In this document: positions 25,434 to 37,147 of the stretch, piece by piece
Layout of the letters: each line of letters starts with the position of its first letter
Position numbering within the stretch: the first letter of the stretch is position 1
NCBI RefSeq assembly: GCF_964204865.1
Contig: NC_135255.1
Coordinates: 1,798,001-1,862,000 of the forward strand
Length of the DNA: 64,000 nucleotides
Source: Styela clava
Taxonomy: Eukaryota; Chordata; Ascidiacea; Stolidobranchia; Styelidae
Reading direction: 5' to 3'
Translations under genes and position numbers: made by a program
Notes under the pieces: generated by a model
Databases searched by the model: none
Seen by the model: only the letters and a program-made list of their open reading frames with translations
What the model was told of the DNA's origin: nothing

Positions 25434-28400
25434 TTACGTCGTTGAAACTAACGGTTCTTGGACATCGGGATTTCCATTTCTAAACACGTCATCGTCCATA
25501 GGTGTCGTGTTAAAACTTTCCATTTCAGTTTTTCTGAAATATATTGAATCTTTATTTCTTGGTGCGAATTAATGAAGATGAACGTACATGCTTGCTTGTG
25601 TAAGATATTTAATCTGCATCACGCCTTTTCTATCTTAAATTACATTTTTTCACAAAGTGTTAGTATTCTCTCGGGTATGGAACGGGATACATGTCCATGT
25701 GTCGGCTTAAAATGTTGTTCCAATATTCACTTTCCCTTTGCGTTGTTGGCGCGATTACATTGGTAAACTTTTTTAAACTTATAAGAAACAAAAACACAAG
25801 TTTCTGCTAATTATAAATTTCGGCGATTGAGGCAACTCAATGCTACTAAATATGCTTTTAATACTAAAGCGGGATATTCCTCAAAATATACATGACATAC
25901 CCTCTATCAATTTTTGTCATCATAGTATCGCCGTTGCTGATTGAATTTCCTCCACGACTCGGCTTTCTATTTGTGTAACGAACTGCTCCTCCTCCAGACG
26001 ACAAAGACGATGTTCGTTTTTTGACTGATGTTTTGACCGATCCTGCCGCTGACCTGTATTTATATGAAACAACGTATTCATGCTTAGTTTTTGCGTTTTA
26101 TTCATATTAATATTTTATTTTGAGAAACCGCTAATAGGAGCACTTAAGCAATCTTGCAAGACATGTTCCATTAATTCAAATTTTATATCATGGAGGAATA
26201 TAAAATAAATCCGTATTTAAGTGTTGTCTGATATTACATATTGTACTCAAGTAATGTCAGTGCCGTTTTTCTGGTGTTGAACAAGTTTTTAAATAAGTAG
26301 AACTAGTGTGTACATTCGAATTAAAGAATCAGTATCTTTGATTGAACTGCATTTGATGCATTATTGCGATAAACAAGTTTAAAAACTAAAAATAAGCGAC
26401 TTCCCACACCAATTGCAAGAAAGATATAAACCTTGAAAAAAGCTTATAATGAAGAAACCCAAACGACTTAAATGAAGAAAAGGGTGAAATTTGCATGCGA
26501 CCTGCTGGTGGGAAAGCCGCATTGAACGCATATTTTCTATAAAATTATTTGTTAATCTCGAAAAATTTAAATTTTCATTCCAAATTGCGATATTTCTCTT
26601 TCTCGTTACTAGTGGGAAAGAGCCTCTTATTTCTAATCATTGACCTCTCTTTTTAAATTTTTCAAGTCTTTTGTCCAGATTTCCGGTATTTTTGGGGCGG
26701 AATGTAGTCGTCGAACAAATTTTTGATCTATTCCCTGGCTGCATACTTTCTTTCCAACCTCTCAAAAGGTCGCTGTATATAAATTTTACATTAGTACAAT
26801 TGCGCGATTTGTCAAAACGTATCATAAAAAGTAAAACTAAGCAATTGTTTTGCAGCCTAGACATATCTCAGTTTGCAGCTGTTTCCAATGCGTATGGAAG
26901 CGGCAAAAATGTTGTGGAACAACTTATAGATTTACCTTATACAACAATATATTGCAATTTTATGAACTTTTTTTATCCCATATGAATCCGAATGAAAACG
27001 AAACCATGCATTTGTATGTCTGTTTGTTTGAAACGTGCATGTAAATTTTAAAGCTCTTTTGCTCTGGCATTCATACAACATTTGGAAATGTTTTGTCATA
27101 ATTTCCACTAATTTTCAGGTCAGACACAATGCATTTTTCACTTTTCGTACACTTCCAATGTGCCTTACCTACATCACTATTTTTTCTCCACTTCACTTTT
27201 CATAATGGGCATGTACATTATGGTCAAATTCAACTATCCGAGAAAGCTTTTGTACAAATAACCTACGGTGGTTAAACAATCGGTATGCAAACACCACAGT
27301 GATTTTTCAGCATTGAATTTGGTGGCAAAAAAAAAATTAAACTGAAAAAATGTCTTCGCGCAATGCAATCATTTTCAACTTGTAGAGCTTCTAAAGTAAA
27401 CCACGCATCGCCATAAATAAAAAATATATATATATTTGGGAAGAATGCAGAAACTCACGTTAATTGATTGTGTTTTTGGCAGCGACACGGAATCAAGACC
27501 ATGCGATCACAACAACAAAATATTATAAGATGACAATATTTAGACGAATTTATGCAACACAACAGGAAAGCCGCGGGAAATTTCGTTGCGTGAACAGTAA
27601 ATATCCAAATCGAGCAAAGTTTGTGCTGACTCAAAAATGTGCGTTTGCATATATATATTATATAAGCAGTCTGTATCAACCAAATTAATCATAACATATT
27701 TTATTCAATTTTTATTATGAAATCTTTTTCAGCTCGAATACATCGAATGGTACTTTCTGCGACTCCGTTACTCATATCCTGGCAAGGAACACTTGAATAG
27801 GGGTGTTCGTATTACACATCAATGGTCAAATGTGTCAAATCTGACGCTATCAACGTCATCTCCTGTTATGAACTGATGCAAGCTATTTCTATGCATTATA
27901 TAGATAAACAATCTAGCTTGTTTGTTCACTGATGATATCAATGTTAGAAATGTATAAAAATTAAAGAAATATTTAAAAAAAAAATTGTTAAACATTGTTA
28001 ATGTCACATGTCACATTGAAGTGACGATTTATTAGTCTTTTCCTCGTTGTTTTGATACACCTAAAATCTACCTTAAAGTATAAATATTATATTAAGTTTT
28101 GAAATCCATATACCTTAATCTTTTTCCAAATCTCGTTCCAATAAAATTATAAATGTACGGATTGAGAGCTGAGTTGAAATATGCAATCAACGAGGATACT
28201 GCACCAATCCATGCGCAGTATTCGGGCTAAAACGAAGAAAGCAAACATGAAAATTGACATCTTAAAAATGACAGTTCCTCCGGACGCAACTGTATATAAT
28301 TTTGGATGATGATTTAATTGCATTAATAATTGCAGCAGTAGATAAATTTAACATACTTTTTTATCTGCTATTCCTTTTATTTTGGCTAAATGGACGACGT

Positions 28401-30738
28401 GGAACGGCAGCCAGCACACAAGAAATAGCAGGACGAGAACAAGACAGGTGCAGGTGACTCGAATGCGATTCTTTTCGGCCTTTGTGGTAGCTGCTGACCG
28501 AGTGCGTTTTCGTTCCCCCTTCTTTGTATTTCCACCTGATGCGCTTGGATTAGACGTACTTTCGTTGGCGATACTAGAACGACGAACTCTGGATTGCTTG
28601 AGTCGTATTGCGATTAAACAATAACAGGCCGACATGATCTGAAATATATTTCAGTATGTTCTGACAAGAAAACTGCTACAGCCAACTAATTATGTTCATT
28701 TCTGTTGCTGATAAGGTAAATAATAGAATTCGGTTATCACACGCAGAGGCTTTTTTTCTCACTCACTCGGGGTCCATGGCGGCTAATCTATGAGAAAAGT
28801 TACGGGCCATCATCGACTTTAAACAGTTCGAGTCATTGCGAAAGAAGTATTGAGGTGGGTAGGTCGTGAACGCAAATTGAAACAACTCATGTTCCCTTTT
28901 TAATTTATATTTCAAATCATTATGTACAAAAATACCTTAAAGATACTTACAATTAAAGGCAGGAGAAACATGACCACAAAGTTGAATATTAAGTACGATG
29001 TCCACGCTTGTCCGTTCATTGCATACGAACATCCCATTTCATAAGCAACACCGGCTTCAGATATTTTTGCAGCTGTTGAAAATTGCATGCCATCATCGCC
29101 TCTGAATTAATATGAAACATTCTCTGTAAGTGCTGTCGTCTACCCAGACATTGGTAATAATAAATAATGAAAAGGACGCGGAAATAAATTGACAACCAGA
29201 ACACATATGTAGCAATTTAATTGTGAGATGCAAATTATAGTAACTCATTGCTATAATATGTGTGGGGCGGCCTTTTAATTTCCTAATTATGTGTCGTCAA
29301 CTTTCTTCTCCTTCAGATAGAAATGAAATTAAATCTTATTAGCACTCACGGTAAATTTGTCGACGGTGTAACATCTTCTTGTCCACTGCTATACGAATAA
29401 TACAAGTCAGTTAAAGTCAGGTTGAATTGATCAGTCAGGTTGAATTGGCCAATCAGGTTGAATTGGTCAATCAGGTTGAATTGGTCATCAAGATTCGTAC
29501 AAGCAGTTTCACTCTGTTTTTTAATTTGTTTTTCTATACAATCAGCCAGGGTAGCATTTGTGTTAAATCCTTCGTCTTTACAAATATCTTCTGGTAATCT
29601 GCTCGGCCTCGGAAACTCATATCTAGAAGAGATATATAGTTGAATTGCTATATATATTACCACGTCCAAAAAGTACTATTCTTACACTACCTCAGGCATT
29701 TGTGAGAATGCTTTATTCGTTTATTAGTCTGGAATCGATTTTTTAGAATATGCATCGACAATCTATAATAATGATAATCAAACTTACTGGCATCTACAAG
29801 ACAAGCCATGAATTCCCCGCTTATTGCTGTATAGCATTATAGGAATGCATAGAATCAATGAAGTTATCCAAACGATCACAGTAATTTTATAAGCGGATGG
29901 TTTTGTCCGAAGTTTCTGTGAAATGTTCGAGAATCCGTGGCATACTGCAATGTAGCGGTCAATGCTCATCACCTATTAGTAATTAAACAAATCAAAATCA
30001 ATGTCTAGATTAAATAGCATCAAACCACTACAACTACTAACCATGAGGAATAAGATGGACGAGTAATAATTCAGGAACAAGATTGTTTCTTTTGCTTTGC
30101 ACAACCACGCAGAAAATATCCATTCATCATGATAATCTTCAACTACTTTGAAAGGTAGGGTCATCAAAAATATTGAATCGGCAAGCGCGAGTTGAAGCAC
30201 ATACCTACATATAGGTTTATTAGAATTATTAATATAAATCTAAAATATAGCTTATATATATATATACTATTATAAGCTGTTTTATCTTCTTCTAAATTAA
30301 ATGTTTTGTTCTAGTTCGTTTATGTTCACAGATAACCTCACAATATTATTCGAATATCAGTCTATAGTATTTATTCACAATATGTTTTAAGTATTCGAGA
30401 CGAGATTAAAAGAATTTATTTTTATTTTATTTTTCAATTGCAATTGATTCCTGCATGCTTATGCTTTGGATCTGTCCGAAATCTACAAAAAACACTACTC
30501 GCTATATTGTTCACTATATATTTGTCATAAACATATCCCCCACTTACCAATGCGTTACTGCTTTCTTATATTCCCGGAGTACAAGAATCACAAATATCAC
30601 CATGAAATTTCCAAGTAATCCCAAAATACAAACGATAATTCGAAACGCCATAAGAGTTGTGTCGAAGGTATGTGTAACGTTTTCAACACCTAATCCCAGA
30701 GCATTAAATTCCTTCAAAAAATCACCCGGATTGTCCAT
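25434..30738 (-). CDS. Receptor A: class A (rhodopsin-like) peptide-type GPCR, 9 coding exons, 536 aa
   Basis: Seven-membrane-segment receptor at the cell surface, expected to couple to G proteins. Exons, high to low: 30738-30548, 30204-30042, 29972-29788, 29622-29350, 29101-28951, 28638-28357, 28226-28114, 26053-25901, 25533-25434; all introns are GT-AG and all phases join. TM1 is about residues 31-54 with a GN motif. LALAD lies in TM2, the TM3 cysteine is C99, DRY is 123-125, ECL2 cysteines are C177/C179, CWLP is 396-399 and NPYIY is 437-441. ECL2 is about 120 residues, far longer than usual, with sequons and a six-residue repeat. ICL3 is basic. The tail is Ser-rich. MSIDRYIAVCH and the QYEFPRPS turn in ECL2 recall somatostatin/opioid receptors; the clade is inference and the ligand unknown. 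The ATG at 30738 is the first Met of exon 1. A paralogue lies upstream on the same strand. The exon 8-9 junction rests on homology with that gene. Confidence 0.88.
29421..29492. repeat. 18-bp minisatellite inside receptor A exon 4, four units
   Basis: Four consecutive 18-bp units, each starting gttgaattg, run from 29421, 29439, 29457 and 29475. Being a multiple of three, they stay in frame and encode a repeated six-residue DQFNL-x unit in the second extracellular loop (about residues 226-249). Two units make NLT glycosylation sequons. Receptor B lacks this repeat. Confidence 0.9.
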
Positions 30739-31855
30739 ATTGCACGTTATCGCCGTTTTATGTCGTATTTATTTTTTCTAGATAATACCAAACATTCATA
30801 TGATATTTTTCAAAAGTTCTTGTCATTTTGTTTTAAAATAGAATAATTTGTAACGAACTTTATTTGACTAATTAATGCTAATAAAGTTAACTCGTTTTAT
30901 TGCGTTATCATCTATCCCATAACTTAACATTTCGATACAATATATCCCATTATCAGATCAAAGCCCTGTCTCTAATGATGCTGAATGCTACGAACTTCTA
31001 TTCCGTAAATTTTATGAAATATTATTCCTCAAGGATGTCATGACAAAGAATGACGTTAGGGTCATAATCTAAAGATATATTAGGCAGGTTTGTATATGAT
31101 ATTCTTCATTCAAAAAGTACGAAATTTGATATCTTTCTCCTTGATATCTTTCTCATTTTAAGCACAAATCGTTTGTCTTACTGGTGAAATACTATCTGTG
31201 CAGTCGTTTATACGATATAAATAACATGACTCATATAACGCTGTCATTGAAGATTAACTAATAGCTACTGTAGGCTACTTTTCCCCTACAGAGGTCTAAC
31301 AGAAATAAATGTCAGTGGCAATTCAAAACTCTGGGCTCATGACCCATAATTCAAAAATCAATAGTGATCTGGGAATTAATCGTCCCCATATCTTGCTGAT
31401 ATTTTTAGTTTTATTCATGCTTCATGCATACATGTTTTCAAATAGCTTATTTATATAATAAATAGCCTATAATAAGAGAGGCAAAACGATAGGAACTGCT
31501 TCATTTCATTCAGTTTGGATACTGACGAAGTTTCCGCACTGTTGATGTATACATTCCCAAAAGAAACTATGAGAATAGAATAAACATAGATAGAGATGTA
31601 CAAGGAGTCTTCGACTTACCACGTTGCGCCGTTCTTATGACGCGGTGTAACCCGAATTTCACTGCAAGTCGGAACAACCAAAATGGCGTACACTCACTGT
31701 ATCGTACACTCGTACAGTATCACTGAAACAGTGTACCATGTGACTGAAGCTTAGCGATTATTCCTTCATAATCGTAATAGTTCGTAATTGTCTACGTCAT
31801 TTACGATGTAAATGACGAAATCCAATGGGCCCACAGCACTGATTTTCTTGATCAC
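30739..31855. other. 5' flank of receptor A
   Basis: No coding sequence. A segment at 31610-31700 (gtcttcgacttaccacgttg ... actgcaagtcggaac) resembles MITE-like sequence but no paired end was found. No promoter element can be assigned with confidence. Confidence 0.35.
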
Positions 31856-31863
31856 AATGATCC

Positions 31864-32376
31864 GGGACGGACTAAAAGTAGGCACTTGCAAATTAAGCAC
31901 TTTTTTAGGCACTTTGGAAAAAAAGTAAAAAGGGCGTAATACCTTTTAAAAACATAATTAATTAGTTAAAAATGGCCAAATTTAACAACCGGTAACATTT
32001 ATTATTTCTAAATTCCAGTACTAGACTCAAGTGCATCTCTTAGATATTTACTCAGGCTAATCAGTGTGGGTAATATGTTTATTTCTCTGTCTTTTATTAG
32101 TGAATATGCCATTTTATTTATTTTTCGAAGTGCCTAAATATGTGCCTAGCATATGTGGTGACCAAGCGCGTGCGACTGCCTTTAATACTGCGTTTTAAAT
32201 ATTGCTATTGAGTTTGCCCGTTGCAATTTGCGTTTTCAACATTTAATTTGACCATTTTTAACTAATTAATTATGTTTTTAAAAGGTATTACGCCCTTTTT
32301 ACTTTTTTTCCAAAGTGCCTAAATAAGTGCCTAAAAAAGTGCCTAATTTGCAAGTGCCTACTTTTAGTCCGTCCCC
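31864..32376. mobile_element. hAT-type MITE with long terminal inverted repeats, 513 bp
   Basis: Arms of about 120 bp read inward from gggacggactaaaagtaggc through ggcacttttttaggcac-like words and aaaagggcgtaatacctttt. Flanked by exact 8-bp duplications aatgatcc at 31856-31863 and 32377-32384. It has no coding capacity. Its right duplication ends 7 bp from the right arm of the 2.4-kb inverted duplication. Confidence 0.9.
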
Positions 32377-32390
32377 AATGATCCAGTTTA

Positions 32391-34770
32391 TAGTCCGGCA
32401 GATAAGGGGACCTTTTTGGCCCAAGTTTGATTTCAGACATAAAGTTTTTTTTATCTGTGATTATTCATCTTGGGGTCATTGCCCATCATTTCTACATGGG
32501 TGTGGAGTTTGCAGCCTTGAGCAATTTTTTTCCGGCTCGATATTTGTAACAGTGTTTTTCGTCAAACCTGTGCATCATAATGACGCACAACCTGAACCAT
32601 AACCTGTTGCAATACTATGTTCAGGTTGTGCGCAATCTTGGTGCACAAACTACACAAGCACCAAATTTACTAGGAAATAAAATCAATAACTTTTAGGTAT
32701 TTGTTGAGCCCAGCTTTGGGTCGCGACCCATATACAGTATATGAAAATACTGTCGAAACATACGCGTAAAATAAAGAGTACTATTTCAAAATACTCGTTT
32801 TTGTTGTAATTAACAATACAAGCCTGGTAATGCAGTCGCCAGTGGTTCAAGTGGATATACACCCGGTGGAGAACAGTCAATTATTTGTTAGCGAGAATTG
32901 TTATGCAGCGGGATGATCACGACGACGCAGTGAAAGATAATGATATCACAAGAACAAGAAAATTGCTACATTTTATAGTATATCCCTGGGAAAGAATGTA
33001 GTTCATTCTTATGTTCCATGCCAATGCTTTTCAAACTACCAAAGACTCTCAACACTTTTACTTCTTCTCTTCTATAAAAAAAAACATTATATTATTATGT
33101 ATATGTTATTATATATTCGCATTTCCATCTGTTTGTTCGTGCTCCCAGATAACCGATCAGCGGCCTCCAAGGAGGACGAGGTCCCCTATTAAGAAACCCT
33201 GTCATAAGCTAAAAAAGGCGACCATGCTTCTCTTGCCTGTTGTCATGCTGTCCCTGGAATTCAGCTACAACAAAAATTTCATGAAAACGGATTTTTAAAT
33301 TTTATGACTTTATTAATATTCTCAACAATGAATGATATACGGGTGGTAAAATGCCAAGTTATTCAAACAACATGATCATGTTTTTGCAATTTACAACCAA
33401 TATTTTGTATGTAACTTTGTTTGACAGAGCCCCAAGAGCCCTAACTACAAATATCAAAAATGCGAGGCCAAAAAAGTCACACTACAACATTGTCAAATGT
33501 GCTGCATTTACGATAGATAACAGGTTTACCAAAAAGAATTGAAAAATGAAAATGAAAAATGGTAAATTAAAGATCAATTCAGCAATAACTACTTGGTGAT
33601 ATTGCATCTGTTGATGATTTTATGTGTTTGTTTCGGAAGTTCAATAACAGAATTAATTGTGGTTGTTGGGGATGTTTTAAAAAAAGGTTGCATGGAAAAA
33701 AGGTTTCACAAAATGTCAAGGTTTGATAGTAGTCGAGAAGTAGAAAAATACTCCCATGTTTTTTTTTCTCATTTCATAACCACGCCACATAACTTCCCCG
33801 ATAAGTATACGCAGCAATTGCGAGAAGCAGAAATGCCAAGATGGGATTTCATCGCATTGCAAACCAATATTAGCAATTCTTATATATATTCGCGCATTCC
33901 CATCTGAACAGCGTGGAAAAGATTATACCCATCTACACACTTTAAGAACTATGTCAGATGAGCGTCATATTATCGAATATCAGTAAAGGAATAATGCAAT
34001 GGGAAAAGACATATGAGGCGAAACTTTCAGTAGTATGCAATTAAATAATCTTATTGTAGAATATAACTTTAAAAACATTTCGTCACGCCAACTGCAGTCC
34101 GAAACTTTTTTCTCAGGCTGAGCGCAGATACCAATTGGCACTTATGTAAACTGGTAAGACTGTAAGAGGCACGCGATGGATCAGATACTAAGAGTATCCA
34201 TCCCCCAGCTGTCATTTGAGTGGGTACTGCTGTTTTTATTGCAGATGTTACTGATCTTTTTGTATTAAAGATTTACTGGCATCACCGATTTAAGGATGTT
34301 GGAAATCAACACGCAATATTACAAAACTAACTTTCAACACGCAAAGCTGAAACTAATATTCTTTAGAACAGCATACAAATTCTATGGAATGGAATCATAC
34401 ACAAAAACTCGTCAAAAACCTATAGCTCAATAATCAAGTGGAATTTGAAATGTGCGCGTTACTACGTACAACCGAAGCACACAGGAAAATGTGTGTGATG
34501 TACTAGTATTCAAAACGTTTGACTCAACTATGTTGGCATAACAGGTGCACATCTCGGTTTCGCATACGCATACCTTCTATCTCCACAAGGATTTATTAAT
34601 TTTGCCAAAATCAATGTAGCTCTGAAAGGTTGAGGTTCTCCCAAAAGAAAACACGTTACACATCTTTAGATACCAGTGGATGGTTTTACATGGCCTTGTT
34701 CCTTGTTCGGAGTGAAAGACGAGGTCAAATATTCCAATCCAATTCAACTAATAAAATGTTTCCCAAGTCC
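32391..34770. repeat. Right arm of the 2.4-kb inverted duplication
   Basis: Begins atagtccggcagataagggg and ends in aattcaactaataaaatgtt; it is the reverse complement of 20390-22758. The arms lie about 9.6 kb apart and enclose one hAT element, a dispersed repeat and the whole of receptor A. Confidence 0.85.
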
Positions 34771-36907
34771 CTAAGCTTAAACTAGGAAAACGAAATGCAC
34801 GCGGCAACGCAAATGTAGTTTGAAGAGCGCAATAGAAAGTGGCTAGATACTGTCGATGGATCTTGGCTTGTATTAGCGAAATAAACTACCATTTATTCTA
34901 CTAAAATTGAATTTCTGACATTGTAAGGAGATTCAATGTTACTATGTATGCAAAACTAAACCATGTAGTTATGAAATAATTGTTTTTAACAAAAGGGCGC
35001 TCCTGAAGTATTCGTACCAAGATGGCGCACAACCTGAATATTGTATGCTTACCAGGTGGGGGTTCAGGATGTGCGTCATCTTGGACCGAATACTTTAAAT
35101 CCACTTAAAAAAAATTGCTCAACATTATATACTCCACACCCACCTGGGTATCATTATATATGTCATATACATTATATCTAAACAATAAAAAAAACTTTAT
35201 GTCCCAAAACAATGTTAAGGCCCGATTCTGCCGGACTATTAGGGGCTTAGATATTACAGTACACTAGTACAGTATTATATTTTTATGGAGTGCGTTTGTA
35301 ATCTCGAAACAGCGTTATGGAGTGCGCGTTCGTAACCTCGAAACAGCGAAAGTCGCGACCGTCGTAAACCGAGGACCTCTTGTATTTTGTTTTATATGGA
35401 TGTGAATTGTAAGGTGTTGACAAAATGCATGTTGGGCTTACAGTGAAGTGTGACAGAGTAATTTTTGTTTTATAAAACTGTTATATGCTATTGTGGCAAC
35501 TATAGCAAACAATATGACTACATTGGAGATACCCTTCGAAATTTAGGACTTCGTTCGTCACAGCATGGCTTGACGATCCCCGAAAGTGACGAGAGGTAAT
35601 ATTTATGTTAATAATCATGGCTGTCATTTGTTTCAAATAGCTCTGCATATTCACTGAATGAATCATAAGTATTCTTTCATTCAATACGTAAATATTGCAA
35701 CAAAGCAATTTTTCTTTAATATAGGATATGTATCTGCTCGTTGAGTCGTTTTGTTGGTAAATGGAGCAGAGCATTATAGATATTTTATTGTCAGGCTTCC
35801 TTGGTTGGGTTTCAGTTTGCGCTAAACAAAACAAGTGATTAGGTCCAGATAAAACTGGTCTGCAAATTTGTTTTATGATTTTTCCGTTGATAATTATCTG
35901 CCCTCATTTTAGTTTTATAGGAATTCTTCAACACACTTTCTGTTGAGAGTAGCTTTTTCCGGTTTTTATCACCGCCGCCTTACAATGTTTTTGAGTCATC
36001 AATCTTTCCATTACATATTTTTTCTGGCACAACTTTTATATATATATATACTCTTTATTTATATGTCTCTCTTGTTCGGGATATTGTGAATGTAACCAAA
36101 TGACTTCTAGGTTTGATGAAATTTACATCAGCAGGTTCGTTATATTATAGAAACGAATATGTGCTATCCAGAGCCCAGAACTAATTTAAAAATGACTATC
36201 AAAAATAATCAGTCCACAGATGACCCTCGGAAAAGGATTGCGTTCTCGCCGCTGTTGCCACGTTTTGTTGTTTTGCAGATATTTTAATGTACTATTTTTT
36301 TTATGAACTTACCATATTGTCCCACCAGAAGAAATCCTAGAGCAGCAAATCATGATTCGAGGATGGATGGCTACCGTGGATCATAATCCCCTTTGACCGA
36401 TGAATGCTAATAGTATGCGCTCGAATACGTTGCACAAAACAAGATCATATTTCGGGTCATTATTTGATTTCGTCTTCCCAGGCAGTAGCAATATCAACAA
36501 ATGATTGACCAAGTGATTTCAAGTTTTTTAACTCGTGCTCAACGTATGATATTCATTATTCAGTATTTCCTATATGCATATAATAACTTAAAATTGCTAT
36601 TATCACTTTATCTGTTGCTTGAAAAAATTCAATTTGTTTGCGCGAACTTTACATCATAATATGAACATTTGATACCCCGAGATTCAGTGTTTTATATGGA
36701 TTAGATTGGCGAAATTCACATAAGTGCCACAAATTTCAAGTCACATGTCTACAAAGAGTTGCGTCATCTAGCTTTTTATGGTTTCCTTGTTTTCGGCATT
36801 TCAGCGGTTATCCGTGACTTTGAAGAATGGGTCTACTATACACTATTAATTAGAAAAAATAATGCAGAAAAATAAGCCAGCAATGCATTAATCAATCGTT
36901 CGATAAC
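34771..36907. other. Spacer between receptors, partial repeat copy near 35100-35256
   Basis: Bases 35105-35256 resemble the inner end of the inverted arms (aaaattgctca ... ctgccggactatt), so a truncated third copy is likely. 35282-35345 contains a short tandem duplication (atggagtgcg...tcgaaacagcg). A (ta)n run lies at about 36040-36052. ORF 35481-35834 (minus, 117 codons) has no recognisable feature. Confidence 0.45.
35005..35096. repeat. Hairpin repeat of the CAAGATGGCGCACAACCTGAAC type, copy in the receptor spacer
   Basis: gaagtattcgtaccaagatg ... catcttggaccgaatactt forms a stem with an acaacctgaa/ttcagg inner pair, preceded by gggcgctcct as at 13728. Confidence 0.8.
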
Positions 36908-36913
36908 TTTATT
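36908..36913 (-). promoter_or_regulatory. Candidate poly(A) signal of receptor B
   Basis: AATAAA on the minus strand lies about 235 bp past the stop codon at 37150-37148. This is the first canonical hexamer I noticed downstream of exon 9. Confidence 0.3.
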
Positions 36914-37147
36914 TCATAATCATTCGGGATTATATATCATCAAGCATTTGTTATACAAGAGTCTATAAAGTTATATATATAGTTTATGTGCTCGTATATT
37001 AACAAAGAATGATGATTTCGAAAAACACAAACATAAAAAAATGTCTAATAGACGTCATAGACCAAACATAGCAAATGGATAATCTTTTCATAAGGCTCCA
37101 ACGAATTGTAAAAACAACTTTGTGTACAATGCTTTATCGAAGATAAA

